A DNA stretch of 64,000 nt from JAAYYY01 sp964579295 (GTDB lineage: Bacteria; Chloroflexota; Anaerolineae; Promineifilales; Promineifilaceae). The translations under genes were made by a program, and so were the position numbers. The notes beneath the pieces are model-generated. The model saw nothing but the letters and a program-made list of their open reading frames with translations. It was not told the origin of the DNA and ran no database searches. This document shows, piece by piece, positions 41,276 to 50,273 of this stretch (positions are counted from its first letter, which is position 1; the number at the start of each line of letters is the position of its first letter). The stretch is from positions 1-64,000 of the forward strand of contig CAZOGK010000009.1 in assembly GCA_964579295.1 (NCBI GenBank). The letters are read 5' to 3'.

Positions 41276-42417
41276 GAGGCGCCCAACCCCAGCAGGTCAC
41301 GGACAAGCCCCCAGGTAGCGGCTAGCTGCACGAGGAGGGCGCCGATGGGAGCCAGTAGCGCCCACCAGAGATGGCCAAAGCTGTGCGCCCAGGGCAAAAA
41401 GCCGGCAGTGACCAGTGCCCAGGCAGCAACTGCGGAGCGCAGCCGCAGCGCCCCTGCCAGCGCCTCACGCAGGCGCAAGAGTGGCGACATCGTCGCCGTG
41501 ACCAGAGTGCCCGTGACCAGCGCTCCGGCGCCGGCCCAGCGTAGCGAGCGCCCGCTCCAACGGCTGAGACCCGTCCACCATTCCTTGCCGCTCAGGTACA
41601 TCCGTGCCGTTGCTACGTGCTCGCCCCGCAGCAGGGGAACGGCGCAGCCCAGCTGCTGCAGTCGCCGCCCCAACGCCAGATCTTCCATCGCCTCCTGCGC
41701 CACCGGTGCATGCCCGCCGCTTGTCTGGTAAACGTCGCGGCGCAGCAGGATGAACTGCCCGTTGAGCAGCCACCGCGCCTGGGGAATGGCGAACATACCG
41801 GCGAGAGCAACCATTAGCGCCAGCCCATCGACTATCCCCAGGAACTCATTGTGCAGCCAGAGGCTGAGTCCGTCGAGGTGATGACTGGCGGCGTAGGCCA
41901 CCGCTGCAGCCGCCGCCTGCGGCGCGTGAACCGTATCAGCGTCGGCGAACAGTAGCCAGTCGCCTCGCGCTGCCGCGGCGCCCTGTTGGCAAGCATAGGG
42001 TTTGCCCAGCCAGCCGGGCGCCGTCTCGGCAACAGGTATGACGCGCATTCCATAACGCGCCGCTACCGCTGCCGTTGCGTCCATGGAGCCGTCGTCCACC
42101 ACGATGACCTCAATCTCGCCTGGATAATCGATGGCAGATAATGACGGTAGCAAGCGCGCCAGATTCACTTCTTCATTCCGCGCCGGGATAATGATCGACA
42201 GCGACGGCAGCTTCTCCGAGACCGGACTCGCCGGGAGCTGGGGCAAGCGCCGGTACACCTGGTACGCACGCCAGGCTAACAAGGGCGCGCCCGCCGTGAG
42301 AACAGCGTTGCGCAGAGCCCGCAGGCAGGCCCCTCCTCTCGATGGGCGCCTGTTCGCTCGGGGATCACTCTGGCTGCCGGCTTGCGCTCCCATCCTCATG
42401 TTGCTCGTGCTGCTCAC
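41254..42417 (-). CDS. Glycosyltransferase family 2, membrane-associated
   Basis: Product of 387 aa. The GT-A core has LSIIIPARNEEVNLARLL, VIVVDDGSMDATA, and the metal-binding DxD as LLFADADTVH, then an acidic catalytic region with AQEAMEDLALGRRL. Membrane helices at about 188-206 and from about 295 on place it at the membrane; this layout resembles CrtQ- and hopanoid-associated GT2 enzymes that act on lipids. The start is uncertain: GTG 42417, ATG 42399 or ATG 42393. It is divergent from the histidine kinase gene. Confidence 0.87.
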   Translation of the reverse strand: MSSTSNMRMGAQAGSQSDPRANRRPSRGGACLRALRNAVLTAGAPLLAWRAYQVYRRLPQLPASPVSEKLPSLSIIIPARNEEVNLARLLPSLSAIDYPGEIEVIVVDDGSMDATAAVAARYGMRVIPVAETAPGWLGKPYACQQGAAAARGDWLLFADADTVHAPQAAAAAVAYAASHHLDGLSLWLHNEFLGIVDGLALMVALAGMFAIPQARWLLNGQFILLRRDVYQTSGGHAPVAQEAMEDLALGRRLQQLGCAVPLLRGEHVATARMYLSGKEWWTGLSRWSGRSLRWAGAGALVTGTLVTATMSPLLRLREALAGALRLRSAVAAWALVTAGFLPWAHSFGHLWWALLAPIGALLVQLAATWGLVRDLLGLGASWKDRAV

Positions 42418-42558
42418 CGGCTCTTCTTGCCATTCATGCGGTCACTATCTCCATAGAGGCACACTGGTCATTATCGCGGAAGGGACGCCACGAAGGCAAG
42501 TGCGTTACAATAGAGTAGCCGGGCGGCAGCCAGGAAAGACCGCCGGGCAGGAATATCG

Positions 42559-44619
42559 ATGTTGGCGCCGCGCAACTTCTCAGCACGCCTGATCCTTGCC
42601 TTTCTGGCGCTGATCCTCATGACGACGATCAGCGCCGGCATTCCCGCCTACTGGCTGACCCGCGGCCAGCTGGAGCGGCAGGCCTGGTCGCAGGTAGCAG
42701 CGGCGCAGCAGGCTACGCGCGCTCTGCTGGCGGCCGAACAGGATCGGCTCGCCGACCTGGCGACCCTCTTTGCCGAGCGGCCCACCCTGGAGCAGCTAGC
42801 GCGTGAGGGCGCCGTCGCCGAGCTGCAGCCGTACCTCGCCGCTTTCCAGTCACAGAGTGAGCTGGACCTGCTCCTCTTTTGCGATGCTTCCGGCCGGCTT
42901 TTAGCCGGCGTTGGCCCCCAACAAGATTGCAGCGGCGTTGGCGACGCCGCCTTCGTCGTCATTGCCGGCCGGCCGGCGCTGGTCGTCCGGCGCGACGTGG
43001 ACGACGCGGCCGGGACGCTGCTGGGCGCCACGGTCGCCGGCATCTGGCTGGAGGAGCTATTCCTGGCCGGGCTGGCCCAGCAGACAGGCGTCGCCCAGAG
43101 CCTGCTGGGCGCCGGCGGCGAGCGCATCGCCTCGACCCTTCTCGGCCAGGTGACTCTGACTGCGACCGGCGATCTCGCTGCCGGCGGCCAACGGCGCGAG
43201 CTGCTCGCGGACGGGCAGCCCTATTACGCGGCGGCCGCTCCGCTTGAGGGCGGCCCTTCAGCCACGCCGCTGCAGGTGGAAGTGGCCCTGCCCGTGGCGG
43301 CGCTCGCCAATACGGAGCGGCAGGCGCTGCTTATCCTCGCCGGCAGCACCACGGTCGTCGCCCTGCTCGGCAGCCTGCTGGCTATCGCCATTCTGCGCCA
43401 GCTCGTCGCGCCGCTGCAGCGGCTGACGCTGGTCGCGGAGCGCATCGGCAGCGGCGACCTGGTGGCGCCCATCCCGCGGGTGGAGGGGCCGGCCGAGGTC
43501 GCGACTCTGGCCGCCGCTCTCCACCGCAGCCAGGCCAGCATGCTCAGCGCGCTGGACGAGCGGGCAGCCTCGCGCGACTGGCTCGACAGCCTTATCCAAT
43601 CGATTGTCGAAGGCGTGGTCACGGTTGACGAGAGGGGGGCCATCACCTTCCTGAGCCAGGGCGCCGAGCTGCTCAGCGGCTGGTCGCGTGCGGAAGCCGT
43701 CGGCCAGCAGATCGACGTGGTTTTCCCGCTGGCTACAGAGCAGGGCAGTTTCCGCGAGCAGATTCCAGCGCCGGGCGAGAAGCGCCAGCTAAGCGTGCGG
43801 GCGCGCAGCGGCCGCACGCTGGTGCTGGCTGTAACCGGCGCCGAGCTGGCGCCGCCGGCCGGAGATACGGCGCAGGTTGCCCTCGTCCTGCGCGACGTCA
43901 CCGAGGAAGAAGCTGTGCGCAACCTGCGCGCCTACTTCCTGGCGAACATCTCCCACGAATTCCTCACCCCGCTCAGCACGCTCAACGCCTCGATGGAGCT
44001 GTTGCTCGATCCCGAGAATCAGTTCTCGGTAGAAGAGATGCGCCAGCTGCTGAAGCCCAGCTACCTCAGCCAGCGCGCCCTGCAGAACCTGATCGACAAT
44101 CTACTGGAGAGCAGCGCCATTGAGGCGGGCCAATTTGCCCTGCGCCGCCAGCCAACCGACCTCAACCAGGTGCTGGCGAACGCTCTGCAGATGGTGGCGC
44201 CGCTTCTGGAGCGGCGCCGCCAGCTCCTCAGCCTGGAAGAGCCAGGGTCGCTGCCGCTGCTGGAAGCCGATCCGGCGCGTCTCACCCAGGCAGTCGTCAA
44301 TCTCCTGGCCAATGCCAGTAAATATAGCCCCCCGCAAAAGACGATTGACCTGCGTGTGGAAAAGCGCCCCGGCGCCCTGCGCATATCGGTCGCCGACCAG
44401 GGGCCCGGTATTCCCACAGCCGAGCGCAGCGACGCCTTCGGCCGCTTTGTCCGCCTGGAATCGGGCGATAGCGAGCAATATGGCGTGGGCCTCGGCCTCT
44501 ACGTGGTGAAGACGACCGTGGCCGCGCACGGCGGGCGTGTGGGCATCGACGACCGGCCGGGCGGCGGCGCCATCGTCTGGTTTGAGCTGCCCTTGCCGGA
44601 AAACGGAGGCGCCCTGTGA
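42559..44619 (+). CDS. PhoR-like membrane sensor histidine kinase
   Basis: Product of 686 aa. A first membrane helix (about 8-30), an extracytoplasmic sensor region (about 35-245, cache-like) and a second helix (about 250-278) are followed by HAMP (PLQRLTLVAERIGSGDL), PAS (LDSLIQSIVEGVVTVDERG), HisKA with phosphoacceptor His in NISHEFLTPLSTL, and an ATPase domain with VVNLLANASKYSP, VADQGPGIP and GVGLGLYVVK. The HAMP-PAS-HisKA order is that of PhoR/VicK kinases. CAGGAATATCG precedes the ATG, with a possible -10 TACAAT at 42507-42512. The stop overlaps the response regulator GTG. Oxyanion transport genes downstream suggest a nutrient-limitation signal. Confidence 0.92.
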   Translation: MLAPRNFSARLILAFLALILMTTISAGIPAYWLTRGQLERQAWSQVAAAQQATRALLAAEQDRLADLATLFAERPTLEQLAREGAVAELQPYLAAFQSQSELDLLLFCDASGRLLAGVGPQQDCSGVGDAAFVVIAGRPALVVRRDVDDAAGTLLGATVAGIWLEELFLAGLAQQTGVAQSLLGAGGERIASTLLGQVTLTATGDLAAGGQRRELLADGQPYYAAAAPLEGGPSATPLQVEVALPVAALANTERQALLILAGSTTVVALLGSLLAIAILRQLVAPLQRLTLVAERIGSGDLVAPIPRVEGPAEVATLAAALHRSQASMLSALDERAASRDWLDSLIQSIVEGVVTVDERGAITFLSQGAELLSGWSRAEAVGQQIDVVFPLATEQGSFREQIPAPGEKRQLSVRARSGRTLVLAVTGAELAPPAGDTAQVALVLRDVTEEEAVRNLRAYFLANISHEFLTPLSTLNASMELLLDPENQFSVEEMRQLLKPSYLSQRALQNLIDNLLESSAIEAGQFALRRQPTDLNQVLANALQMVAPLLERRRQLLSLEEPGSLPLLEADPARLTQAVVNLLANASKYSPPQKTIDLRVEKRPGALRISVADQGPGIPTAERSDAFGRFVRLESGDSEQYGVGLGLYVVKTTVAAHGGRVGIDDRPGGGAIVWFELPLPENGGAL

Positions 44620-45296
44620 AAGTCCTGGTCGTCGAGGATGATCTGGCCCTGTCAGACGTACTCGCCTTTACCCTACGCCATGCCGGCTTCGAGACGATCA
44701 CGGCCCACAATGGTCTAGACGGGCTGGCACTCTGGCAGAAAGAGAGCCCGGATCTGATCGTGCTTGACCTCAATTTGCCGGGACTGGACGGCCTTGCCGT
44801 CTGCCGGCGCATCCGGGCCGAGTCGCAGACACCGATCGTCATCCTCTCGGTGCGCGGCGGCGAGAGCGAGGTGGTCCAGGGGCTGGAGCTGGGAGCCGAC
44901 GACTACATCGTCAAGCCCTTCAGCCCGCGCGAGCTGATCGCTCGTATTCGCGCCGTCGCCCGGCGTAGCAGGCAAATACCTGACAGCGGCGTCCTCAGCG
45001 TTGCCGGCCTCGTGCTCGACCGCACGCGCAACGAGGTGAGCCGTGATGGCGGCGCAGCCATTCGCCTGACGCCGCTGGAGGCAGGCCTGCTGGAAGTCCT
45101 CATGCTCAACGCGGGGCGGGTCTTCAGCAGCGATGCCCTTGTCAGCGCCGTGTGGGGCGTCGAGGGTGGCGACCGCGCCATGCTCAAGCAGCTCGTCTAC
45201 CGCCTGCGGGCCAAGATCGAGCCCGATCCGGCCCAGCCGCGTTTCGTGGAGACAGTGCCGGGAGTCGGCTACGGCTTCGTCGGCGACGGCGAGTGA
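44616..45296 (+). CDS. OmpR/PhoB-family response regulator
   Basis: Product of 226 aa. The receiver has acidic pocket VLVVEDDLALSD, phosphoacceptor Asp about 52 in DLIVLDLNLPG, and Lys in DDYIVKPFSPREL. The C-terminal winged helix has RLTPLEAGLLEVLMLN and ends TVPGVGYGFV. The GTG start overlaps the kinase stop by 4 nt. The next promoter region, 32 bp after the stop, holds three CTGTTAC-type heptads at an 11-bp step, the pattern PhoB-class regulators bind, so this protein is the obvious candidate to control the genes from 45398 on. Confidence 0.93.
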   Translation: MKVLVVEDDLALSDVLAFTLRHAGFETITAHNGLDGLALWQKESPDLIVLDLNLPGLDGLAVCRRIRAESQTPIVILSVRGGESEVVQGLELGADDYIVKPFSPRELIARIRAVARRSRQIPDSGVLSVAGLVLDRTRNEVSRDGGAAIRLTPLEAGLLEVLMLNAGRVFSSDALVSAVWGVEGGDRAMLKQLVYRLRAKIEPDPAQPRFVETVPGVGYGFVGDGE

Positions 45297-45327
45297 GCGC
45301 CGGATAGCAGCCTCAGATCCATCCTAG

Positions 45328-45356
45328 CTGTTACCTTCCTGTTACAGCTCTGTGAC
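45328..45356 (+). promoter_or_regulatory. Pho-box-like operator, three direct heptads
   Basis: CTGTTAC (45328-45334), CTGTTAC (45339-45345) and CTGTGAC (45350-45356) are separated by 4 bp each, an exact 11-bp period. A TAGAGT at 45378-45383 is the likely -10 box for the gene at 45398. Confidence 0.75.
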
Positions 45357-45397
45357 CCGAGCATAACAGCTTCCTTCTAGAGTAGAAGGCATAGCTT

Positions 45398-46369
45398 ATG
45401 CCTGCTTACCTGTCTCTCGACCTCGATAGCGTCGCCGTCGATCCGGCGCTGCTGCGGCGCCTGCCGCCGGGCCTGGCGGCCTACTACCTGGCGCTGCCGC
45501 TGAGCAGCGAGGATGGCTCGATCAGCGTGGCGATGGCTCATCCGGAAAACGAGGCCGCGGTAGCCGTCCTCAGCGCCCTGCTCGGCGCTCCCGTCGTTCC
45601 CGTGCGGGCGCGCGGCGCCGCTATACGCCAGGCGTTGGCCAGCGCCGCCGTTAGGCCGGATGAGCAGCCGCGCGTGCTGCAGTGGGGCGACGATCACCTG
45701 TCTCTCGCGGCGGCCGGCGCCCTGACCGCACGCTTCGCCAGCGCCTTCGCGGCGCCGATAACAACGCTGACAGCGCCGGAAATCGACCTGCAGGCAGCGC
45801 TGGCGGTTGCCCGCGCGGGCGCTTACGATCTTGCCGTTCTCTGCGCGCCGGCGACTGTCGCCCCGGCATCGCTGTGGGAACAGGCCGCGACGTCCTTGCT
45901 CCTGCTGGCGACGCCGCCGGCCGCGCTGCGGCGCATTCTCGTCGTCCTGCGTGGCTATAGCGCCGATTGCCACGCCCTGGAGTGGCTGGCGCCCCTGCTG
46001 CGCGAGCCGGGTGTGAGCGTAACCCTGCTGCCGCTGCCGCCGGCTGCCGCGCCCGACTCCCTCTCCCCGCTATCACTGCGCGGGCCGCAAAATGGCCACC
46101 TGCAAGAATGTCTGCGGCACCCCGCCCTGCAAGCGGCGCCGGTATCCGTCAGACTGCGCCAGGGAAGGGCGGTCGAGCAGGTTGTGGCCGAAGCCCGTCA
46201 CGGCGCCCATGACCTCGTCGTGATCGCCGCCGAAGGGTACGGGCAGTTTGTCAGCCATATTCTGCACGCGCTGGAAGGCGAGGGCGGCCGCAGGCACTCC
46301 TACTTTATCCTGAAGCCTCCGGCAACCGGAGAGACCGTAACGCCTGCTATCCCCGGCGAAACAGGTTGA
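45398..46369 (+). CDS. Usp-like protein with an N-terminal domain resembling T2SSE_N/MshEN
   Basis: Product of 323 aa. Residues about 8-85 (PALLRRLPPGLAAYYLALPL, SVAMAHPENEAAV, GAPVVPVRA) look like the N-terminal domain of type II secretion/pilus ATPases. The rest resembles two universal-stress-type alpha/beta units, with DLAVLCAPAT, RILVVLRGYSADCHALEWL and HDLVVIAAEGYG. The RLG motif of c-di-GMP-binding MshEN is not present, so nucleotide binding is uncertain. It is the first gene after the Pho-box-like operator and precedes the transporter genes, so it may tune transport in response to a signal. Confidence 0.65.
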   Translation: MPAYLSLDLDSVAVDPALLRRLPPGLAAYYLALPLSSEDGSISVAMAHPENEAAVAVLSALLGAPVVPVRARGAAIRQALASAAVRPDEQPRVLQWGDDHLSLAAAGALTARFASAFAAPITTLTAPEIDLQAALAVARAGAYDLAVLCAPATVAPASLWEQAATSLLLLATPPAALRRILVVLRGYSADCHALEWLAPLLREPGVSVTLLPLPPAAAPDSLSPLSLRGPQNGHLQECLRHPALQAAPVSVRLRQGRAVEQVVAEARHGAHDLVVIAAEGYGQFVSHILHALEGEGGRRHSYFILKPPATGETVTPAIPGETG

Positions 46370-46423
46370 ACGTAGGCGAGGGAGGAGCGCAGCCGCCTGC
46401 CTCGCCTGCACGGAAGTGTGATT

Positions 46424-48358
46424 ATGTCAATTGTTCTGGAACAACTCACCAAACGATACGACGGCCATCCCGTCGTCAATAACGTCTCGCTCACAGTAGA
46501 GGACGGCGAATTCTTTGTCTTGTTGGGCTCGAGCGGCAGCGGCAAGACCACCATTCTCAGCATGATCGCCGGCCTGACGCCCATCGAGGAAGGGCGCGTG
46601 CTTCTGCGCGGCCGCGACGTCACCCATCTGCCGCCACAGGAGCGGCGCGTCGGCTTCGTCTTCCAGAACTACGCCCTCTTCCAGCACATGAGCGTGGCCG
46701 ATAACATTGAGTTTGGTCTGCGCGTGCGCAAGGTCGCCGCGGCCGAGCGCCGCCGGCGCCGCGATGAGCTGCTGGAGCTGGTCGGCCTCGCCGGGCTGGG
46801 CAGCCGCATGCCCCGCCAGCTTTCCGGCGGGCAGCAGCAGCGGGTCGCTCTGGCCCGCGCTCTGGCCCACCGGCCCGATGTCCTGCTCCTCGACGAACCT
46901 CTGGGCGCGCTCGACGCCAAGATCCGCACCGAGCTGCGCCGCACCCTGCTTGCCATTCAGCGCGAGCTGAGCATCGCCACCATCCTCGTTACCCACGACC
47001 AGGAGGAAGCCTTTGAGCTGGCCGACCGTCTCGGCGTGATGAGCTTTGGCCGCTTGCTCGAAGTGGGCGACCCGCACAAGCTTTACCAGGAGCCGCAGAC
47101 AGAATTTGTCGCCACCTTCCTCGGCACGGCCAACCTGCTCGTGGGCCACGCCGCCGCGGGCGGCATTCAGGTCGGCCCGCTCCACTTTCCGCTCAATGGG
47201 CTGGCGACAGCGCCGGAGCCCGGCCAGCGTATTCAGGCTTTGTTCCGTCCCGAAGACGTGGTTGTAGCCCCATCCGCCGCGGAGCTACAGGGCGCCACCT
47301 TGGGCGCGGGCACCGTGGAGGAGATCATCTTCGGCGGCTCCTATGAGCGGCTGCGTGTGCGCCTGCCGGCCCTGAGCGGCGTGCGCCCCATCGCGCCCCC
47401 GGTCTCCTTCGGCGGCGACTCACTCCTCGTAGACGTGACGCGCACCCGCGAGCAGGCCCACTGCCTGCCGCTGCAGCCCGGCGCTGCGGTGTGGCTCGGC
47501 GTGCGGCGCATGCACGCGCTTAAGCATCCCGGCCTGTGTTTTCTTGTCCTGACCGACGGCTCGGCAGAGGCCCAGGCTGCCCTCGCCGTTGCCGGTCAGA
47601 TAGCCCAGCTGGCGCATGCGCGCGTCCTGCTCCTCGGTTATGGCCAAGATGCAGAGCTGCTGGCACAGCAACTACAGGCAGCAAAAGAGCAGCTAGGCGG
47701 CGGCCTGGTTGCGCTCGACGTGCAGCGCAGCGCCGGCCCGCCCGGCCCGGCCGTCGCCCGCGAGGTGGAGCGCCAGCCAGTGGACCTCGTCGTGCTGGGC
47801 AGCGGCGGCCGGGCAAACGTCCCCCTGGCCGAAGCGCTCTTGCAGTCGGGCGAACATCACCTGCTGCTCGTGCCTGGCTCGCCGCGGGACGTGCAGCGCG
47901 CTCTCATTTGTGTCGCCAGCGGCGAGCCGGGCAAGGAAGATGTGCTCTTTGCCGGCCGGCTCGTGCGCCACCTTGAAGCTGAGGCCATGCTGCTTTCCGT
48001 CTTGCCGGGCGACATAAGCGACCCGGAAGCGCACGCCCGCGCCGAGCGCTTTCTCGCCAATGGCGTGCGCACCCTGGACGTGTTGGGCGTGCCCGCACAG
48101 ACCACTATCCGCCACGGCGCCGCCCGCGAGCAAATTCTGGCTGAATGGCAGTCCGGCAGCTACGACCTGCTTGTGCTCGGCGCCCCGCTGCCGCGGCGCG
48201 ACGGCGTCCTGTCGCTCGCCGGCATCGTCTCGCGGATTGTCGAGGAAGTGACGGATCGACCCATCCTCATTGTGCGCTCGCACGTATCGGGGCGGCCCGA
48301 CGCCTACGTCGCCGGACCGACAGGCCACGGCACACGAATCAAGGAGATTATCGAATGA
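46424..48358 (+). CDS. cysA: CysA-like ABC ATPase fused to two Usp-like domains
   Basis: Product of 644 aa. Residues about 1-240 are a complete ATPase: Walker A GSSGSGKTT, signature LSGGQQQRVALARAL, Walker B VLLLDEPLGALDA and switch LVTHDQEEAFELADR. A TOBE-type domain follows (about 245-365). The C-terminal 275 residues form two universal-stress-like alpha/beta domains (LCFLVLTDGSAEAQAALAVA, DLVVLGSGGRANVPLAEALL; then LICVASGEPGKEDVLFAGRL, DLLVLGAPLPRRDGVLSL). CysA proteins normally end after TOBE, at about 350 aa. The binding protein and both permeases follow, so it energises sulfate-type uptake. ATG 46424 has CGGAAG upstream; GTG 46418 is an alternative. The stop overlaps the next ATG. Confidence 0.88.
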   Translation: MSIVLEQLTKRYDGHPVVNNVSLTVEDGEFFVLLGSSGSGKTTILSMIAGLTPIEEGRVLLRGRDVTHLPPQERRVGFVFQNYALFQHMSVADNIEFGLRVRKVAAAERRRRRDELLELVGLAGLGSRMPRQLSGGQQQRVALARALAHRPDVLLLDEPLGALDAKIRTELRRTLLAIQRELSIATILVTHDQEEAFELADRLGVMSFGRLLEVGDPHKLYQEPQTEFVATFLGTANLLVGHAAAGGIQVGPLHFPLNGLATAPEPGQRIQALFRPEDVVVAPSAAELQGATLGAGTVEEIIFGGSYERLRVRLPALSGVRPIAPPVSFGGDSLLVDVTRTREQAHCLPLQPGAAVWLGVRRMHALKHPGLCFLVLTDGSAEAQAALAVAGQIAQLAHARVLLLGYGQDAELLAQQLQAAKEQLGGGLVALDVQRSAGPPGPAVAREVERQPVDLVVLGSGGRANVPLAEALLQSGEHHLLLVPGSPRDVQRALICVASGEPGKEDVLFAGRLVRHLEAEAMLLSVLPGDISDPEAHARAERFLANGVRTLDVLGVPAQTTIRHGAAREQILAEWQSGSYDLLVLGAPLPRRDGVLSLAGIVSRIVEEVTDRPILIVRSHVSGRPDAYVAGPTGHGTRIKEIIE

Positions 48359-49398
48359 ACAAACGCTCCCTTTTCCTTTTGCTGCTCTTCGTTTCTCTGA
48401 CCATACTCGGCGCCTGTGCAACTTCCGGCGGCGCGCGCTCTGCCGACCAGCCAGTCACCCTGATCCTGGCCGCCTACACCACGCCGCGGGAGGCATACGC
48501 ACGCATCATCCCCCTCTTCCAGGCCCATTGGAAGGAACAGACCGGCCAGGACGTGGTTTTCGAGGAGTCTTATCTCGGCTCCGGCGCGCAGTCGCGCGCC
48601 ATTGTCGAGGGATTTGAAGCGGACATCGCCGCCCTTTCGCTGGAAGCCGACATCAGCCGTATCCAGGAGGCAGGGCTGATTACCCACGACTGGCACAGCG
48701 CGCCGCACAACGGCATGGTCACTGCTTCAGTCGTGGCCTTCGCCGTGCGGCCGGGCAATCCACTCGCTATTAGCGACTGGGCCGACCTGGCGCAACCCGG
48801 CGTCCAGCTGCTGACGCCCAATGCCAAGACCAGCGGCGGCGCCATGTGGAACATCCTCTCGCTCTACGGCGCGGCCCGGCGCGGCTTTGTGGAGGGCGTG
48901 CCGGCGGGCGATGAAGAAGCCGCACAGGAGTTCTTGCTCTCCGTGTTGGCTAACGTCACGGTGATGGACCAGGGCGCGCGCGAAAGCATCACCAACTTCG
49001 AGCGCGGCATCGGCGATGTAGCCATTACCTACGAGAACGAGATTCTCGTTGCCCAGAAAGGCGGCGAGGAGTATGAGATGGTCCTGCCGCGTTCTTCTAT
49101 TCTCATTGAAAACCCGGTGGCGCTGATCGACGCCAACGTAGACAAGCACGGCGTCCGCGATGTGGCCGAAGCCTTCATCGACTTCCTCTTTACCCGCGAA
49201 GCCCAGGAGCTGTTTGCCGAATACGGTCTGCGCGTGCCCGACGAGGAAGTAGCCGCGGCTACCGTCGACCAATACCCGCCTCTGGAAGACATCTTCACCA
49301 TTGACTATTTCGGCGGCTGGGCGCAGGCCGTACCGGACTTTTTTGGCGACGCGGGTATTTATACGCAGACAGTCGCGCGTGTGCAGGGGTTGCCCTGA
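48355..49398 (+). CDS. sbp: Sulfate/thiosulfate ABC transporter substrate-binding lipoprotein
   Basis: Product of 347 aa. A lipoprotein signal ends in LTILGAC with lipobox Cys21. The mature part has the Sbp/CysP pattern: LILAAYTTPREAYARIIPLF, EESYLGSGAQSRAIVEG, DIAALSLEADI, LTPNAKTSGGAMWNIL, GDVAITYENEILV and a C-terminal RVPDEEVA. These loops bind the oxyanion without counter-ions. AAGGAGATTATCGA precedes ATG 48355, which overlaps the ATPase stop. It delivers sulfate, or possibly a related oxyanion, to the CysT/CysW permeases that follow. Confidence 0.93.
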   Translation: MNKRSLFLLLLFVSLTILGACATSGGARSADQPVTLILAAYTTPREAYARIIPLFQAHWKEQTGQDVVFEESYLGSGAQSRAIVEGFEADIAALSLEADISRIQEAGLITHDWHSAPHNGMVTASVVAFAVRPGNPLAISDWADLAQPGVQLLTPNAKTSGGAMWNILSLYGAARRGFVEGVPAGDEEAAQEFLLSVLANVTVMDQGARESITNFERGIGDVAITYENEILVAQKGGEEYEMVLPRSSILIENPVALIDANVDKHGVRDVAEAFIDFLFTREAQELFAEYGLRVPDEEVAAATVDQYPPLEDIFTIDYFGGWAQAVPDFFGDAGIYTQTVARVQGLP

Positions 49399-50273
49399 TG
49401 GATACGCTAACGCACAGGCAGCTCAGTGGCAGCTCCCGGCTCTGGCGTTCTGTCCGCCAGGGACGGGGCGGCCACCTGGGTGTGCGCGCCGCTGCCTTTA
49501 CCTATCTGGCGGTGATGCTCGTCATCCCCCTGCTGGTCATCTTCCAGGACGGCCTGCGGGAGGGGCTGAGCGGGCTCTGGTATCACGTCACGCTGCCCGT
49601 TGCCTGGCATGCCCTGAAGCTCACATTATGGACGTCAGCGCTCATGACCATCGTCAATGCCATCATGGGCCTGATGACGGCCTACGTCCTCGTGCGCTAC
49701 ACCTTTCCCGGGCGCAACGTGCTGAACGCCATCGTGGACCTGCCCCTCGCCATCCCGACCCTGGTGACCGGCCTGATGCTGGTCATCCTTTACGGGCCGC
49801 AGCAGGCGCTGGGCGCCTGGCTACAGGAGGAGCTGGGGCTGGCTGTGATTTTTGCGCCGCCGGGCATCATCCTGGCCCTGCTCTTTATCACCTTCCCCTT
49901 TGTCGTGCGCTCGGTGCAGCCCGTGTTGCTGGCTATGGAGCGGGCGCAAGAAGACGCGGCGGCAACGCTGGGCGCCGGCGCCTGGACTATCTTTCGCCGA
50001 ATCACCCTGCCGCCCCTGATTTTGCCGCTGGCCAGCGGGGCGCTGTTAAGCTTTGCGCGCGCTATCGGCGAATTTGGCGCGATTATCATCGTCGCCGGCA
50101 ATCTGCCCTTCTACTCACAGACGGCCGCCGTCTACGTGCGTGGTGAGGTGGAGTCCGAAAATCGGCTCGGCGCCAGCGCCGTCTCCATCGTCATGGTCGC
50201 TATTGCCTTTGGCCTGATCCTCGTCGTCGATTGGCTGCAGCAGCGGGCAGCGCGGGGAAAGGGGGAGAGATGA
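49398..50273 (+). CDS. cysT: Sulfate ABC transporter permease CysT
   Basis: Product of 291 aa with six membrane helices. The EAA loop that contacts the ATPase reads QEDAAATLGAGAWTIFRRITLPPL, and the C-terminal motif EFGAIIIVAGNLPF is typical of CysT/CysU. The ATG shares one base with the stop of the binding-protein gene (TGATG), and the 3' end overlaps cysW. It forms the channel with CysW. Confidence 0.93.
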   Translation: MDTLTHRQLSGSSRLWRSVRQGRGGHLGVRAAAFTYLAVMLVIPLLVIFQDGLREGLSGLWYHVTLPVAWHALKLTLWTSALMTIVNAIMGLMTAYVLVRYTFPGRNVLNAIVDLPLAIPTLVTGLMLVILYGPQQALGAWLQEELGLAVIFAPPGIILALLFITFPFVVRSVQPVLLAMERAQEDAAATLGAGAWTIFRRITLPPLILPLASGALLSFARAIGEFGAIIIVAGNLPFYSQTAAVYVRGEVESENRLGASAVSIVMVAIAFGLILVVDWLQQRAARGKGER

